Assembly (NCBI RefSeq): GCF_003063315.1 | Contig: NZ_NERV01000001.1 | Coordinates: 1,054,001-1,118,000, forward strand | Length of the DNA: 64,000 nucleotides | Direction: 5' to 3' | DNA from: Limnohabitans sp. T6-5 | GTDB lineage: Bacteria; Pseudomonadota; Gammaproteobacteria; Burkholderiales; Burkholderiaceae_C | In this document: positions 15,369 to 24,592 of the stretch, one piece after another | How positions within the stretch are numbered: the first letter of the stretch is position 1 | How the letters are laid out: each line of letters begins with the position of its first letter | Translations under genes and position numbers: made by a program | Notes under the pieces: model-generated | Databases searched by the model: none | The model's input: only the letters and a program-made list of their open reading frames with translations | What the model was told of the DNA's origin: nothing

Positions 15369-15614
15369 AACTATCTCACCCTCCTGAATCAAACAAATCT
15401 TTCAAGCGTGTTGATCGTATGGGCAGTGGGCACATCGGGTATTCAGACGTGTGTGAAATCCACATTTTTTTCATGACATACCCCCACATATTTCAAAAAA
15501 TTTACCATATTAGACAGAAATTTCGGGCTTTTCTACTCTTCAAATTAGTCATAAATGACACTTCATACACCTTCAACTATCTTTAGAAATAAGGGAAAAC
15601 AACTATTCATGACT

Positions 15615-15662
15615 ACTTGTCACGTTAATACTTCGCGGCTAACATCAACATGACAAGTTGTC
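15615..15662. promoter_or_regulatory. Candidate TetR operator in the divergent promoter region
   Basis: The 456-bp gap between tetR and the DUF1329 gene is AT-rich in its middle part. It contains a perfect 8-bp inverted repeat, ACTTGTCA at 15615-15622 and TGACAAGT at 15651-15658. The right arm is itself part of the near-perfect palindrome GACAAGTTGTC at 15652-15662. Such a site midway between divergent genes is a good candidate for the binding site of the local TetR protein. Confidence 0.4.
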
Positions 15663-15824
15663 GCATTTGAAGGTATTCCAGTATGGTCGACCGGTAAATT
15701 GCCCAACTGTGCACACAAGAACACGTCTGCAGCCCAAGCCTTCAGGGCTGACGACTGTCAACACGACATACCTGCCGCGCAAGCGCGCAAAGCCGGATAC
15801 GCATACAACGCAAGGAGACCACCG

Positions 15825-17198
15825 ATGAAATTGAAGACCCCAAGCCCTTGGCGCACACTTGCCCTGACTGTCAGCCTGAGCCTTGGCACGAACGCCGTGA
15901 TGGCCGCCGTAGGTGAACAAGAGGCAGCCAAATTGGCTAAAGAACTCACGCCAATTGGCGCTGAAAGGGCGGGAAACAAAGACGCCAGCATCCCGGAGTG
16001 GAGTGGCGGATTACCCAAGGGCAAACACAAAACAGGTGAGCCACGCAACGATCCTTTTGCCGCAGACAAGCCGCTCTACAGCATTGATGCGAGCAACGTC
16101 GAAAAATACAAAGACAAGCTGTCTGCGGGTCAAATCGAGTTGATCAAAACCCGCAAGGGTTACCGCATGGATGTTTATCCCACCCGTCGCAGTTGCGGTT
16201 ATCCGGAAGCGGTCTACAGCCAAACCAAAAATAACGCCACTCAGGCCAAACTCACATCCGATGGCCTGGACAATCTTGCGCAAGCTGTAGGTGGTGGCTT
16301 CCCGTTTCCGATACCAACCAACGGCGCTGAAGCGGTTTGGAATCACCGATTGCGCTGGCAAGGAGAGGGACGCATCGAACACTACCAAACCAACTTCATC
16401 AATGCAGACGGCAGTTTTTACAGCCTGGCTCAAGATCAATGGGTAACGATGCCCTTTGCATCGAGTAAAGCCAAATCACCCGAGGATGTTCAGGATGTTT
16501 TGCAGAAACTGCTGAACGTGGCCACCAGCCCCGCGTCTCGTGCTGGCGAGGTCATTCTGGGGCACTTCTTCATGTCAAAGCCCAACGATGCATGGATGTA
16601 TTTCCCGGGTCAAAGGCGGGTGCGCCGTTTGCCGAACTTGGCTTATGACAATCCGATTCCTGGCTACGAGAACCTCGAAACGGTTGATCAATACCCCATG
16701 TTCTCGGGTCAACTGGACCGCTACGACTGGAAGTTGGTCGGTAAAAAAGAGATGTACGTGCCCTACAACAATTTCAAGTTGGTGGCCAAGCGCCCCATCA
16801 AGGACATCTATGAAGGGCAGTATCCCAAGCGGGATTTGATGCGCTACGAACTCCACCGCGTCTGGAAAGTCGAGGCCACAGTCAAGGCCGGCAAACGACA
16901 TGTGTTTGCAAAGCGCGAGTTTTACCTGGACGAAGACACCTGGATGCTCCTCAATGCCGATCAGTACGACGCGCAAGGCAAGCTGTGGCGCGTAATGGAG
17001 GCCTCGATCTACCCCGCTGTTGAATTGGGAGCGTGCGTGAGCCAGGAATTCATGTCTTGGGATCTGAATGTCAACCGCTATATCGCCGAGAACGCCACAC
17101 AGGAGTCCAAAGCCACGGACTGGTTGGCGGGTGCCGAAGGCCGCATTGACCCGAAACGCTTTGAATCCGAAGAGCTGCGCCGCTTTGGTGATCGGTAA
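15825..17198 (+). CDS. DUF1329 periplasmic protein
   Basis: The 457-residue protein has an N-terminal signal peptide (hydrophobic LALTVSLSLG, cleavage after NAVMAA) and the DUF1329 pattern: early IPEWSGGLPKG, repeated DPFAADKPLYSID, then VRRLPNLAYDNPIPGYE and KREFYLDEDTWMLL. DUF1329 is thought to adopt a LolA/LolB-like fold that could carry hydrophobic molecules across the periplasm. It is always found with DUF1302 proteins, as here. The ATG at 15825 has AAGGAGA upstream. As first gene of the run it is likely under TetR control. Confidence 0.85.
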   Translation: MKLKTPSPWRTLALTVSLSLGTNAVMAAVGEQEAAKLAKELTPIGAERAGNKDASIPEWSGGLPKGKHKTGEPRNDPFAADKPLYSIDASNVEKYKDKLSAGQIELIKTRKGYRMDVYPTRRSCGYPEAVYSQTKNNATQAKLTSDGLDNLAQAVGGGFPFPIPTNGAEAVWNHRLRWQGEGRIEHYQTNFINADGSFYSLAQDQWVTMPFASSKAKSPEDVQDVLQKLLNVATSPASRAGEVILGHFFMSKPNDAWMYFPGQRRVRRLPNLAYDNPIPGYENLETVDQYPMFSGQLDRYDWKLVGKKEMYVPYNNFKLVAKRPIKDIYEGQYPKRDLMRYELHRVWKVEATVKAGKRHVFAKREFYLDEDTWMLLNADQYDAQGKLWRVMEASIYPAVELGACVSQEFMSWDLNVNRYIAENATQESKATDWLAGAEGRIDPKRFESEELRRFGDR

Positions 17199-17230
17199 AA
17201 AATTCCCAAATCAAAATCAGGAGACAAGCC

Positions 17231-18982
17231 ATGCATAAAAAACACAAGTTCACCCATAAGAAATTGGCCTGGGTGTGTGCGGCATTCACGGCCAGCATGA
17301 GTCCGCTGGCACACGCTGTAAAGTTTGAAATGGACAACGGCATCACCGGCAGTTTTGATTCCACCCTCAGCTTTGGCATGCAGCAACGCCTGAAATCGCC
17401 CAATACCCGGATGATCGGCAACGACAGTGGCGGAACTGGCGCCACCTCAGGTGCACTGGGCACTTTGGTCAATGGCGATGCAAGCACTGCCAACCCGGAC
17501 ATCAATTTCACCAACTCTGACGACGGCAACCTGAACTACAAGAAAGGGGCTGTGGTTTCATCTGTGGTCAAAGGAACGCATGAATTGTTTTTGCGGGAGC
17601 AAGGCAATTGGTCCATGTTGGGACGGTTCACCTGGTCAAGTGATTTGTCTGCTCGCAACACCAGTCGAAGCCCTCTGGATAATGAGGCGGCCAATGCCCT
17701 GAAAAAAGACATCAGTCTGCTTGACCTCTGGATTGCCAAAGATCTCGATTTGGCTGGGAATTCAGCCAAGCTGAAGCTGGGCAATCAAGTCATCAGTTGG
17801 GGCGAAGACATCTTCATCCTGGGCGGCATCAACTCGATCAACGCACTGGACTTGCGCAAATACCATATCCCCGGTACGCAATTGAAAGAAATCTTCATCC
17901 CTGCCCCGATGGCCTCGCTGAGCACAAGCCTGGGCAAAGGATTCTCTACAGAAGCCTACTACCAGTTTGCATGGAACGGCATGAAGCTCGACCCGGCAGG
18001 CACATTCTGGTCAACCGCAGACTTTGTCGGAGCTGGTGGAAGACGCGGAGGCTATTTTCCAACCAGCTCGTTTTTGGGTGTTGGTGATTTTGATCCGACA
18101 CGCGCCAGAGATCTCGCCAGTGTTGCGGCAGGTCGTGTTCCGATTGAAACGCAAAAGCCACAAAGAGGGGGACAGTACGGCGTGAACCTGCGGTACAAAC
18201 CCACCTCAGCTGATACAGACTATGCGGCTTATTACATGCGGTATCACGACAAAATGCCCTTCATCGGCTACAAATCCAATGGTCTCGGAACACCCAACGC
18301 CATTGGCCTTTCAGCCCTTGAGCAATACGGCGAGAACCTGGATCTGTTTGGCGTTTCGATGAATACCAAGATGGGTGACTGGGCTTTCGGTGCAGAGTTG
18401 TCATACCGTCCCAAGGACAGTGTGGCGATTGACCCCACGGTGCCATTTTCCGGACGTCATAGCCTTTATGAGAAATCCAATGGGTACACAACTGCTGCGC
18501 TGGCAAACGGTTATGTGAGTGAAAAGAAATACCAGCTGCAAGCCACTGCATTCCGATTTCTACCCACTGAGTTGACCAGGGCGCTGGGCGCCTCCGAAGG
18601 CTACATGATGGCGGAAGTGGCCTATACAAATTACCCTCAGCTGGATCTTTCTGGCGCAGTGCCTTATTACATCACCGACTATTCCCTGCCCACCAAAAGT
18701 TCTTGGGGCTACGTCGCTGAGATCGGTCTGAGCTACGCCAACTTCATGAATTCAGGTTGGACCATGAGCCCGGTTGTGGATTTCTTTCATGATGTAAGAG
18801 GCACAAGTCCCAATGCCATTCCCTTTGTGCAGGGTCGAAAAGCCCTTGCATTGGCAATGAACTTCGACTACCAGAACAAGATCAAAGCCAGCATTGGCTA
18901 CACCACGTTCTTTGGTGGTGGAACGAAAAACCTGATGAGCGACCGCGATGTCATGAGCGTCATGATGTCCTATTCATTCTGA
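17231..18982 (+). CDS. DUF1302 outer-membrane beta-barrel protein
   Basis: The 583-residue protein has a signal peptide (KLAWVCAAFTASMSPLAHA) and alternating beta-strand sequence throughout, ending in MMSYSF with the C-terminal Phe typical of outer-membrane barrels. The segment around WGEDIFILGGINSINALD, together with GYFPTSSFLG, belongs to DUF1302. These proteins are encoded beside DUF1329 in clusters for uptake and breakdown of hydrophobic compounds and probably serve as a substrate channel. The gene begins 32 bp after the DUF1329 stop and shares its transcript. Confidence 0.86.
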   Translation: MHKKHKFTHKKLAWVCAAFTASMSPLAHAVKFEMDNGITGSFDSTLSFGMQQRLKSPNTRMIGNDSGGTGATSGALGTLVNGDASTANPDINFTNSDDGNLNYKKGAVVSSVVKGTHELFLREQGNWSMLGRFTWSSDLSARNTSRSPLDNEAANALKKDISLLDLWIAKDLDLAGNSAKLKLGNQVISWGEDIFILGGINSINALDLRKYHIPGTQLKEIFIPAPMASLSTSLGKGFSTEAYYQFAWNGMKLDPAGTFWSTADFVGAGGRRGGYFPTSSFLGVGDFDPTRARDLASVAAGRVPIETQKPQRGGQYGVNLRYKPTSADTDYAAYYMRYHDKMPFIGYKSNGLGTPNAIGLSALEQYGENLDLFGVSMNTKMGDWAFGAELSYRPKDSVAIDPTVPFSGRHSLYEKSNGYTTAALANGYVSEKKYQLQATAFRFLPTELTRALGASEGYMMAEVAYTNYPQLDLSGAVPYYITDYSLPTKSSWGYVAEIGLSYANFMNSGWTMSPVVDFFHDVRGTSPNAIPFVQGRKALALAMNFDYQNKIKASIGYTTFFGGGTKNLMSDRDVMSVMMSYSF

Positions 18983-18997
18983 GCTGAATGAGCCCGA

Positions 18998-19023
18998 TTT
19001 TTCCGGCATGAGGGCCGGAAAAA
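18998..19023 (+). terminator. Hairpin between DUF1302 and RND genes
   Basis: TTTTTCCGGC and GCCGGAAAAA pair perfectly over 10 bp around a 6-nt loop, followed by the AT-rich TTTATT. It could be an intrinsic terminator that lowers expression of the downstream genes, or a stabilising 3' end for the porin-like message. Confidence 0.6.
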
Positions 19024-19080
19024 TTTATTCCCCCTATGACTTGACATGTGAACCGGCCTTCGGCTCGGTGGAATGCGAAC

Positions 19081-21453
19081 GTGACAACACAAACAAGCTT
19101 GATGCAAAGACTGGAAGATTTCTTCTTCCACTTCAGAAAGACCATCCTTGCTGCGCTGGCCGTTTTCACGGTGTTGATGGGTGTGTTGGCTTCACAGCTG
19201 CACATGACAGCCGGTTTTGACAAGCAGCTGCCGCTGGGTCACGAATACACCGACACCTTCTTTCAATACCGCGATCAACTGTTCGGTTCAAACCGCATCA
19301 TGGTCGCGGTGAGGTCAACCCAAAAAGACATCTGGGACGCAGCTTCGCTGAAAAAGCTGCACGAGGCCACACAAGCCTTGATGAATTTGCCCGGCATCGA
19401 CAAACGCTCGGTTCAATCGCTGTGGACACCCAACACCCGGGTCTATGAATTGACAGAAGAAGGGTTTGAAGCCGAAGACGTCATTGACGGCAATGTGACA
19501 CCCGACCGGCTGGATGCGGCACAAATTAACCGGATCAAAGCAAGGGTTGTCCGTGGGGGATATATCGGCAACCTTGTGGCCAACGACGGCACGGCCGCCA
19601 TGATTGTCGCGGACCTGCTTGAAGAAGATCCACAAACGAAGCAAAAGCTCGACTATCTGAAACTGGCGCATCAAATCGAACAAGAAGTTCGCGTGCCACT
19701 GCAAACGCCTGAACATGCCATCCACATCGTTGGGTTTGCCAAACAAATTGGGGACATCGCCGACGGTGCCAAAGGGGTCCTGGTCTTTTTTGCATTGGCC
19801 ATTGTGCTGACGGCCCTGTCGGTTTACTGGTACTGCCGATCCGTTTCATTGACGCTTTTGGCCCTGGGCTGTTCGATGGTCTCCGTGATCTGGCAGTTTG
19901 GCACCCTGCGTCTGCTGGGCTTCGGGCTCGACCCCCTGGCCATTCTGGTGCCCTTCCTGGTCTTTGCCATCGGTGTGTCCCACGGCATCCAGCAAATCAA
20001 TGCCATTGCCAAGGCCTTGGCGTCTGGCGCCCATCCGATGGCGGCGGCCAAAGCCAGTTTCACGGGCCTGTTCATACCCGGAAGCTTGGCTCTTGTGACC
20101 GCTTTTGTGGGCTTCATCACCTTGATCATCATCCCCATCCCGATGATCAGGGAGTTGTCGATTGCCGCGTCGATTGGGGTCGGCTACAAAATCGTGACCA
20201 ATCTGATCATGCTGCCTTTGGTGGCTTCTTACATCCAATTCCCAAGCACCTACGCTCAGCAACAGGAGGCACTGCAAAATCAGCGCAGCCGTCTCGTTGA
20301 AAAACTCGGCTGGATGGCCGAACTGCGCAACGTGCGCTATGTGATGGCTTTGACAGCGGTGCTCTTTGGCGTGGCCGTTTGGCAAAGTCAGGGCCGACAC
20401 ATCGGTGCCTTGCAAGCAGGTGCCCCGGAATTGCGCAGCGAGTCGAGATACAACCAAGACATCGATGCGATTGTTCAACGCTTTGACCTCGGCATGGAAG
20501 TGTTGACGGTGGTTTTTGAAACACCCGCCGATTCCTGCAATCAATACGAGGTCGTGAACTACATCGACCAATTCACGCAGCACATCTCGCAGGTACCCGG
20601 CGTGCTGACGGTCTCATCCATCTCGAGCTTGGCCAAGTTCGCCAACGCCGGCCTGAACGAAGGTCATCCGAAAATGACCGCCCTGCCCAGAGACAGCCAA
20701 GCCTTGCAAATCGCCGTGGGCTACTTGCCAGAAGCCGGTGGTTTGTTCAACCGGGCATGCACCATGATGGCGGCCAACATCTACCTGAGCGACCACAAAG
20801 CCACCACCATCCAACCCGTGATGGAAGCGGTCAAACGTTTTCGCACGGATTTCGATGGCCAAGACCAAGGCGTCAAGCCTCGCCTGGCCTCGGGCAATGT
20901 CGGCTTGATGGCCGCGATCAATGAAGAGGTCGAGCAGCGCGAAATCGCCATGATGCTGTATGTCTACGCCGCCATCGTGGGCCTGGTTCTGCTGGCCTAC
21001 AGGGACTGGCGTGCCATGCTCGCTTGTTGCCTGCCTTTGACCTTGGCCACATTCCTGGGTTACTGGTTCATGAAGTCACTCGACATTGGCCTGACCGTGG
21101 CCACCCTGCCAGTGATGGTTCTGGCGACAGGCATTGGCGTGGACTACGCCTTCTACATCTACAACCGCTTGCTGGCCCATTTGGTGGCAGGCGCCAACAT
21201 GAAGTCCGCAATTCAGGGGGCGCTGCGCGAAGTGGGCATTGCGACCATTTTCACGGCCATCACCTTGTCCGTGGGCGTGGCCACATGGGCTTTCTCTGAC
21301 CTCAAATTCCAAGCGGACATGGGCATCTTGCTGACCTTCATGTTCATGATCAACATGATCATGGCCATCACCGTACTGCCCGCTTTTGCTGTCGCACTCG
21401 ATGCACTTTTCCCACGCACGAAGCCGATCAAAGCAACGGCCCTTGCCCATTGA
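19081..21453 (+). CDS. RND/MMPL-family transporter
   Basis: This protein of about 790 residues has the RND architecture in one chain: one N-terminal membrane segment, a large periplasmic loop, a five-helix bundle (VLVFFALAIVLTALSVYW and following), a second periplasmic loop and a second bundle (MMLYVYAAIVGLVLLAY to MIMAITVLPAFAVALDALF). The family includes hopanoid/lipid exporters and MMPL proteins; DUF1302/DUF1329 clusters regularly contain such a member. The start is uncertain: GTG at 19048, GTG at 19081 with GGTGGA upstream, or ATG at 19102; I prefer 19081. Direction of transport is not known. Confidence 0.85.
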   Translation: MTTQTSLMQRLEDFFFHFRKTILAALAVFTVLMGVLASQLHMTAGFDKQLPLGHEYTDTFFQYRDQLFGSNRIMVAVRSTQKDIWDAASLKKLHEATQALMNLPGIDKRSVQSLWTPNTRVYELTEEGFEAEDVIDGNVTPDRLDAAQINRIKARVVRGGYIGNLVANDGTAAMIVADLLEEDPQTKQKLDYLKLAHQIEQEVRVPLQTPEHAIHIVGFAKQIGDIADGAKGVLVFFALAIVLTALSVYWYCRSVSLTLLALGCSMVSVIWQFGTLRLLGFGLDPLAILVPFLVFAIGVSHGIQQINAIAKALASGAHPMAAAKASFTGLFIPGSLALVTAFVGFITLIIIPIPMIRELSIAASIGVGYKIVTNLIMLPLVASYIQFPSTYAQQQEALQNQRSRLVEKLGWMAELRNVRYVMALTAVLFGVAVWQSQGRHIGALQAGAPELRSESRYNQDIDAIVQRFDLGMEVLTVVFETPADSCNQYEVVNYIDQFTQHISQVPGVLTVSSISSLAKFANAGLNEGHPKMTALPRDSQALQIAVGYLPEAGGLFNRACTMMAANIYLSDHKATTIQPVMEAVKRFRTDFDGQDQGVKPRLASGNVGLMAAINEEVEQREIAMMLYVYAAIVGLVLLAYRDWRAMLACCLPLTLATFLGYWFMKSLDIGLTVATLPVMVLATGIGVDYAFYIYNRLLAHLVAGANMKSAIQGALREVGIATIFTAITLSVGVATWAFSDLKFQADMGILLTFMFMINMIMAITVLPAFAVALDALFPRTKPIKATALAH

Positions 21454-21463
21454 AAGCCTATCC

Positions 21464-22438
21464 ATGAAACATCCACTCGCAATGCTTGGCCTGTGGCTGG
21501 CCATCGCCTCATCCGCTTTCAGTGCACAAGGGCAGAACACACCCGTGAAAGAAGATGCACAACACCGATGGACCCACGCCCCCTCAAAGGTGGATCCGAT
21601 GCGCGGGGTGTTTTTTGCCGCCACCCAGGCTGGCCAACGCATCGTGGCCGTGGGTGATCATGGGCTGGTGGTTTTGTCAGAAGATGGCAAAACATTCAAG
21701 CAAGCTCAAAAAGTACCCACCCGATCACCCTTGACCTCGGTGCATTTCCACGATGCCAAGCAAGGGTGGATCACTGGACACGATGGCACCATCCTGGGCA
21801 CACGCGATGGCGGCGAGCATTGGGACATCTTGCGACAAGAGCGCGGTAAAGACGAGGTTTTGCTGTCCATCTGGTTTGCTGACGCACAACACGGCTTTGC
21901 TGTGGGGCAATTCGGTCTTGCACTCGAAACCCAAGATGGCGGCAAAACCTGGGAAAGACGAACCCTCTCCACACAAACGCATGTGGCTGAAAAACATTTG
22001 ATCCATCTGTTTCCCGGACGCCAAGGCATGCTGTTCATCGCTGCAGAGTCGGGCACCATTTTCCGATCTGCCGATTCAGGCAAAACCTGGCAAGCCATTC
22101 AAACCGCGAACAAAGGCTCTTTCTGGACCGGCAAGGCCTTGAGCGATGGCAGTCTGCTGGCAGCGGGCATGCGCGGCCATGTCTACCGCAGCCAAGACCA
22201 GGGCTTGAGCTGGACTGCCGCTGTCAGTGGCACGCAGCAATCCCTGACCGTCATTCATGAGCGCCAGGACGCCAGTGTGCTGATCACCGGAACCGGTGGC
22301 ACGCTGTTGCAGCGCGCAGGGGTTCATCAAGACTTCAAGCTTCAAACCCGGGGGGACAACGCCAGCCTGACCGGCGTTGTGAGCCACGCCTCTGGCGACG
22401 TCTTTGTCTCGACTGCAGGCATTTTGCGCAACGATTGA
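21464..22438 (+). CDS. YCF48/BNR-repeat periplasmic protein
   Basis: The 324-residue protein has a signal peptide (LAMLGLWLAIASSAFSA) and repeated beta-propeller blades in which a DxGxxW motif recurs: RDGGEHWDIL, QDGGKTWERR, RSADSGKTWQAI, RSQDQGLSWTAA. This is the pattern of YCF48/Hcf136-like photosystem II assembly factors and BNR repeat proteins. In non-phototrophs such proteins accompany RND transporters of this type and probably act as their periplasmic partner. The gene starts 10 bp after the RND stop codon. Confidence 0.82.
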   Translation: MKHPLAMLGLWLAIASSAFSAQGQNTPVKEDAQHRWTHAPSKVDPMRGVFFAATQAGQRIVAVGDHGLVVLSEDGKTFKQAQKVPTRSPLTSVHFHDAKQGWITGHDGTILGTRDGGEHWDILRQERGKDEVLLSIWFADAQHGFAVGQFGLALETQDGGKTWERRTLSTQTHVAEKHLIHLFPGRQGMLFIAAESGTIFRSADSGKTWQAIQTANKGSFWTGKALSDGSLLAAGMRGHVYRSQDQGLSWTAAVSGTQQSLTVIHERQDASVLITGTGGTLLQRAGVHQDFKLQTRGDNASLTGVVSHASGDVFVSTAGILRND

Positions 22439-22476
22439 ACAACCCAGCCCCCCTTCCAACACACCGAACAACGCCC

Positions 22477-23937
22477 ATGACCGAAGCCACACCCGCATCC
22501 GATTCACAAACCCTGTCCATTGAGCGCATCCAAGCTGTTTTTCAGGCACAAAAATCGGCCTTTGACAAAGCCCCTTACCCCAGCGCACTCCAACGACGCC
22601 AACAACTCAAGGCCATCAAGAAACAAATCAGCCGCTACCAGGATGTGCTCGCGCACGCGATGCATCAGGATTTTGGTTGCCGCTCGCATGCCGAATCCAA
22701 GATGCTGGATTTGCTGGGTTCCACGTTGGAGGCCAATCACGCCATCTCGCATGTCAAGCACTGGATGAAACCCAGTCGACGCGGCACAGAGCTGCTTTTT
22801 CTTACCAACAAACTGGAAGTGCGATATCAACCCAAAGGTGTGGTTGGCGTCATCGTGCCGTGGAATTTCCCTGTTTACCTCGCGCTGGGACCCTTGATTG
22901 CAGCCATCGCTGCGGGCAACAGGGTGATGGTCAAAATGCCGGAAATCACCCCCCACACCAACGCGGCCCTGGAAAAAATGCTCACCGACATATTCTCGGA
23001 AGACGAGGTCTTTTTGATCGGAGAAGAGTTGAGGACGCCAGGTGATTTCACCGCCTTGCCTTTTGACCACCTGATCTTCACAGGCTCACCTGCAGTGGGA
23101 AAAATCGTGATGCGCCAGGCGGCCGACAACTTGACGCCCGTCACACTGGAGCTCGGTGGCAAATCACCTGCTGTTGTGAGCCGCCACTACCCCATTGCCG
23201 ATGCCGCCAAACGCATTACCCATGGCAAAGCCACCAATGCCGGGCAGATCTGTGTCTCGCCCGATTACGCCATGGTGCCGCGCGAGAGCATGGGGGCATT
23301 TGTCGAGGCCGTCCAGGCCAGCTATGCCCAACTGTTTAAAGGCTCCGTCCGGGACAACCACGACTACACCTGGATCATCAACGATCGACATTTGGCCCGC
23401 ATCCAGGAACTGCTGGCCGATGCCGTGAGCAAAGGTGCAACCGTTGTCGCTTGCGCCGCGTATGACTCGGCACAGGACCGCCGCAACATGCCCCTGCATG
23501 TGGTGACCGATTGCACGCACGACATGCGCATCATGCAAGAAGAAATCTTCGGTCCTGTTTTGCCTGTGGTGTCTTATGACACAGCCCAAGAAGTGATCGC
23601 CTTCATCAACGCCAGGGCACGTCCCTTGGCCTTGTATTGCTTCAGTCACAACCAGGCTGAACGTCGTCAGTTGCTGGAGCAAACCCATTCTGGCGGCGTC
23701 ACCATCAACGACTGGGGGTGGCATGTGGTTAACCATGACGCCCCATTTGGCGGTGTCGGCAATTCCGGCATGGGGACCTACCACGGCGAAGAGGGTTTTT
23801 GTGAACTCTCACACGCCAAAACGGTTTTCAAGCGGCACCGATTTTTCCCCATCGGCCTGTTTTATCCCCCTTACGGAAATTTTGTTCAGCGCCTGGCCCT
23901 TCGACTGTTTTTGGGCTCGGCCGATCCCAAGCTGTAA
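22477..23937 (+). CDS. Aldehyde dehydrogenase, coniferyl-aldehyde type
   Basis: The 486-residue enzyme has the ALDH fold motifs: VVGVIVPWNFPVYLALGP, the NAD-site FTGSPAVGK, the general base E225 in LELGGKSP and the nucleophile C259 in NAGQICVSPDY. The overall resemblance is to the CalB-type coniferyl aldehyde dehydrogenases, which have a wide range of aldehyde substrates. In this cluster it should oxidise the aldehyde made by the GMC enzyme to the acid. The ATG at 22477 is used; an upstream TTG overlapping the previous stop is possible. Confidence 0.88.
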   Translation: MTEATPASDSQTLSIERIQAVFQAQKSAFDKAPYPSALQRRQQLKAIKKQISRYQDVLAHAMHQDFGCRSHAESKMLDLLGSTLEANHAISHVKHWMKPSRRGTELLFLTNKLEVRYQPKGVVGVIVPWNFPVYLALGPLIAAIAAGNRVMVKMPEITPHTNAALEKMLTDIFSEDEVFLIGEELRTPGDFTALPFDHLIFTGSPAVGKIVMRQAADNLTPVTLELGGKSPAVVSRHYPIADAAKRITHGKATNAGQICVSPDYAMVPRESMGAFVEAVQASYAQLFKGSVRDNHDYTWIINDRHLARIQELLADAVSKGATVVACAAYDSAQDRRNMPLHVVTDCTHDMRIMQEEIFGPVLPVVSYDTAQEVIAFINARARPLALYCFSHNQAERRQLLEQTHSGGVTINDWGWHVVNHDAPFGGVGNSGMGTYHGEEGFCELSHAKTVFKRHRFFPIGLFYPPYGNFVQRLALRLFLGSADPKL

Positions 23938-23980
23938 CCGGTCGTGCTGATCGTTCCACCATTCAACTTCTCTTAACGCC

Positions 23981-24592
23981 ATGAAACATTCACCCCTCTT
24001 TACGAAGCGGCGCTTCTTGAAATTTTCGCTATTGGGCGTTGCTGGCGCAGCCACCTTGGTGGCGGGTGCCGGGGCCTACATCACTCAGACCAACCGCTAC
24101 CGACAACGCTACGGCAGGTTGCTGGTGCTCGATGGCCATCTGGCAGACATAGCCCACACACTGGCCGAAGCTTGTGTGCCAAAGCGGCCAGGTTTTCCAG
24201 ACATCGAGCAAGCTGAAGTAGTCAAACGGCTCGATGAGGAATTGTTTTTTGTGAGCGACAACATCAGCAGCGATCTCAAAGCTGCCTTTTACCTCCTTGA
24301 GATGTTTCCTCTTGCGTATGGTCACCTGTCGCGCTTTTCAAGGTTGACGGTTGAGGAGCGTAAACAAGTGCTCTCGGCAGCATCCGACACCCAGGACGAC
24401 ACGCTGCGCGCAGTGATTGCCAACCTGTCGGCCATGATGCGTTGGTACTACTACGGCCACCCGTCCACATGGAAAGTCATTGGCTATGACGGCCCCTTCG
24501 CCAACCTGCCAGAAAAACACAGCGAACAGCGCGTTCTCTATGCCAAGCTGGTCCACGAAACTGACTCTACTATCCAAGCGAAAAAGCCATGA
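23981..24592 (+). CDS. Gluconate 2-dehydrogenase subunit 3-like protein
   Basis: The 203-residue protein begins with TKRRFLKFSLLGVAGAATLVAG, a twin-arginine-like N-terminal signal or anchor, followed by a small helical domain of the gluconate 2-dehydrogenase subunit 3 type. Such subunits associate with a GMC-family flavoprotein and can help export it. The partner gene is directly downstream and its ATG overlaps this gene's stop in ATGA, so coupled synthesis is likely. Sequence similarity in the rest is weak. Confidence 0.75.
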   Translation: MKHSPLFTKRRFLKFSLLGVAGAATLVAGAGAYITQTNRYRQRYGRLLVLDGHLADIAHTLAEACVPKRPGFPDIEQAEVVKRLDEELFFVSDNISSDLKAAFYLLEMFPLAYGHLSRFSRLTVEERKQVLSAASDTQDDTLRAVIANLSAMMRWYYYGHPSTWKVIGYDGPFANLPEKHSEQRVLYAKLVHETDSTIQAKKP

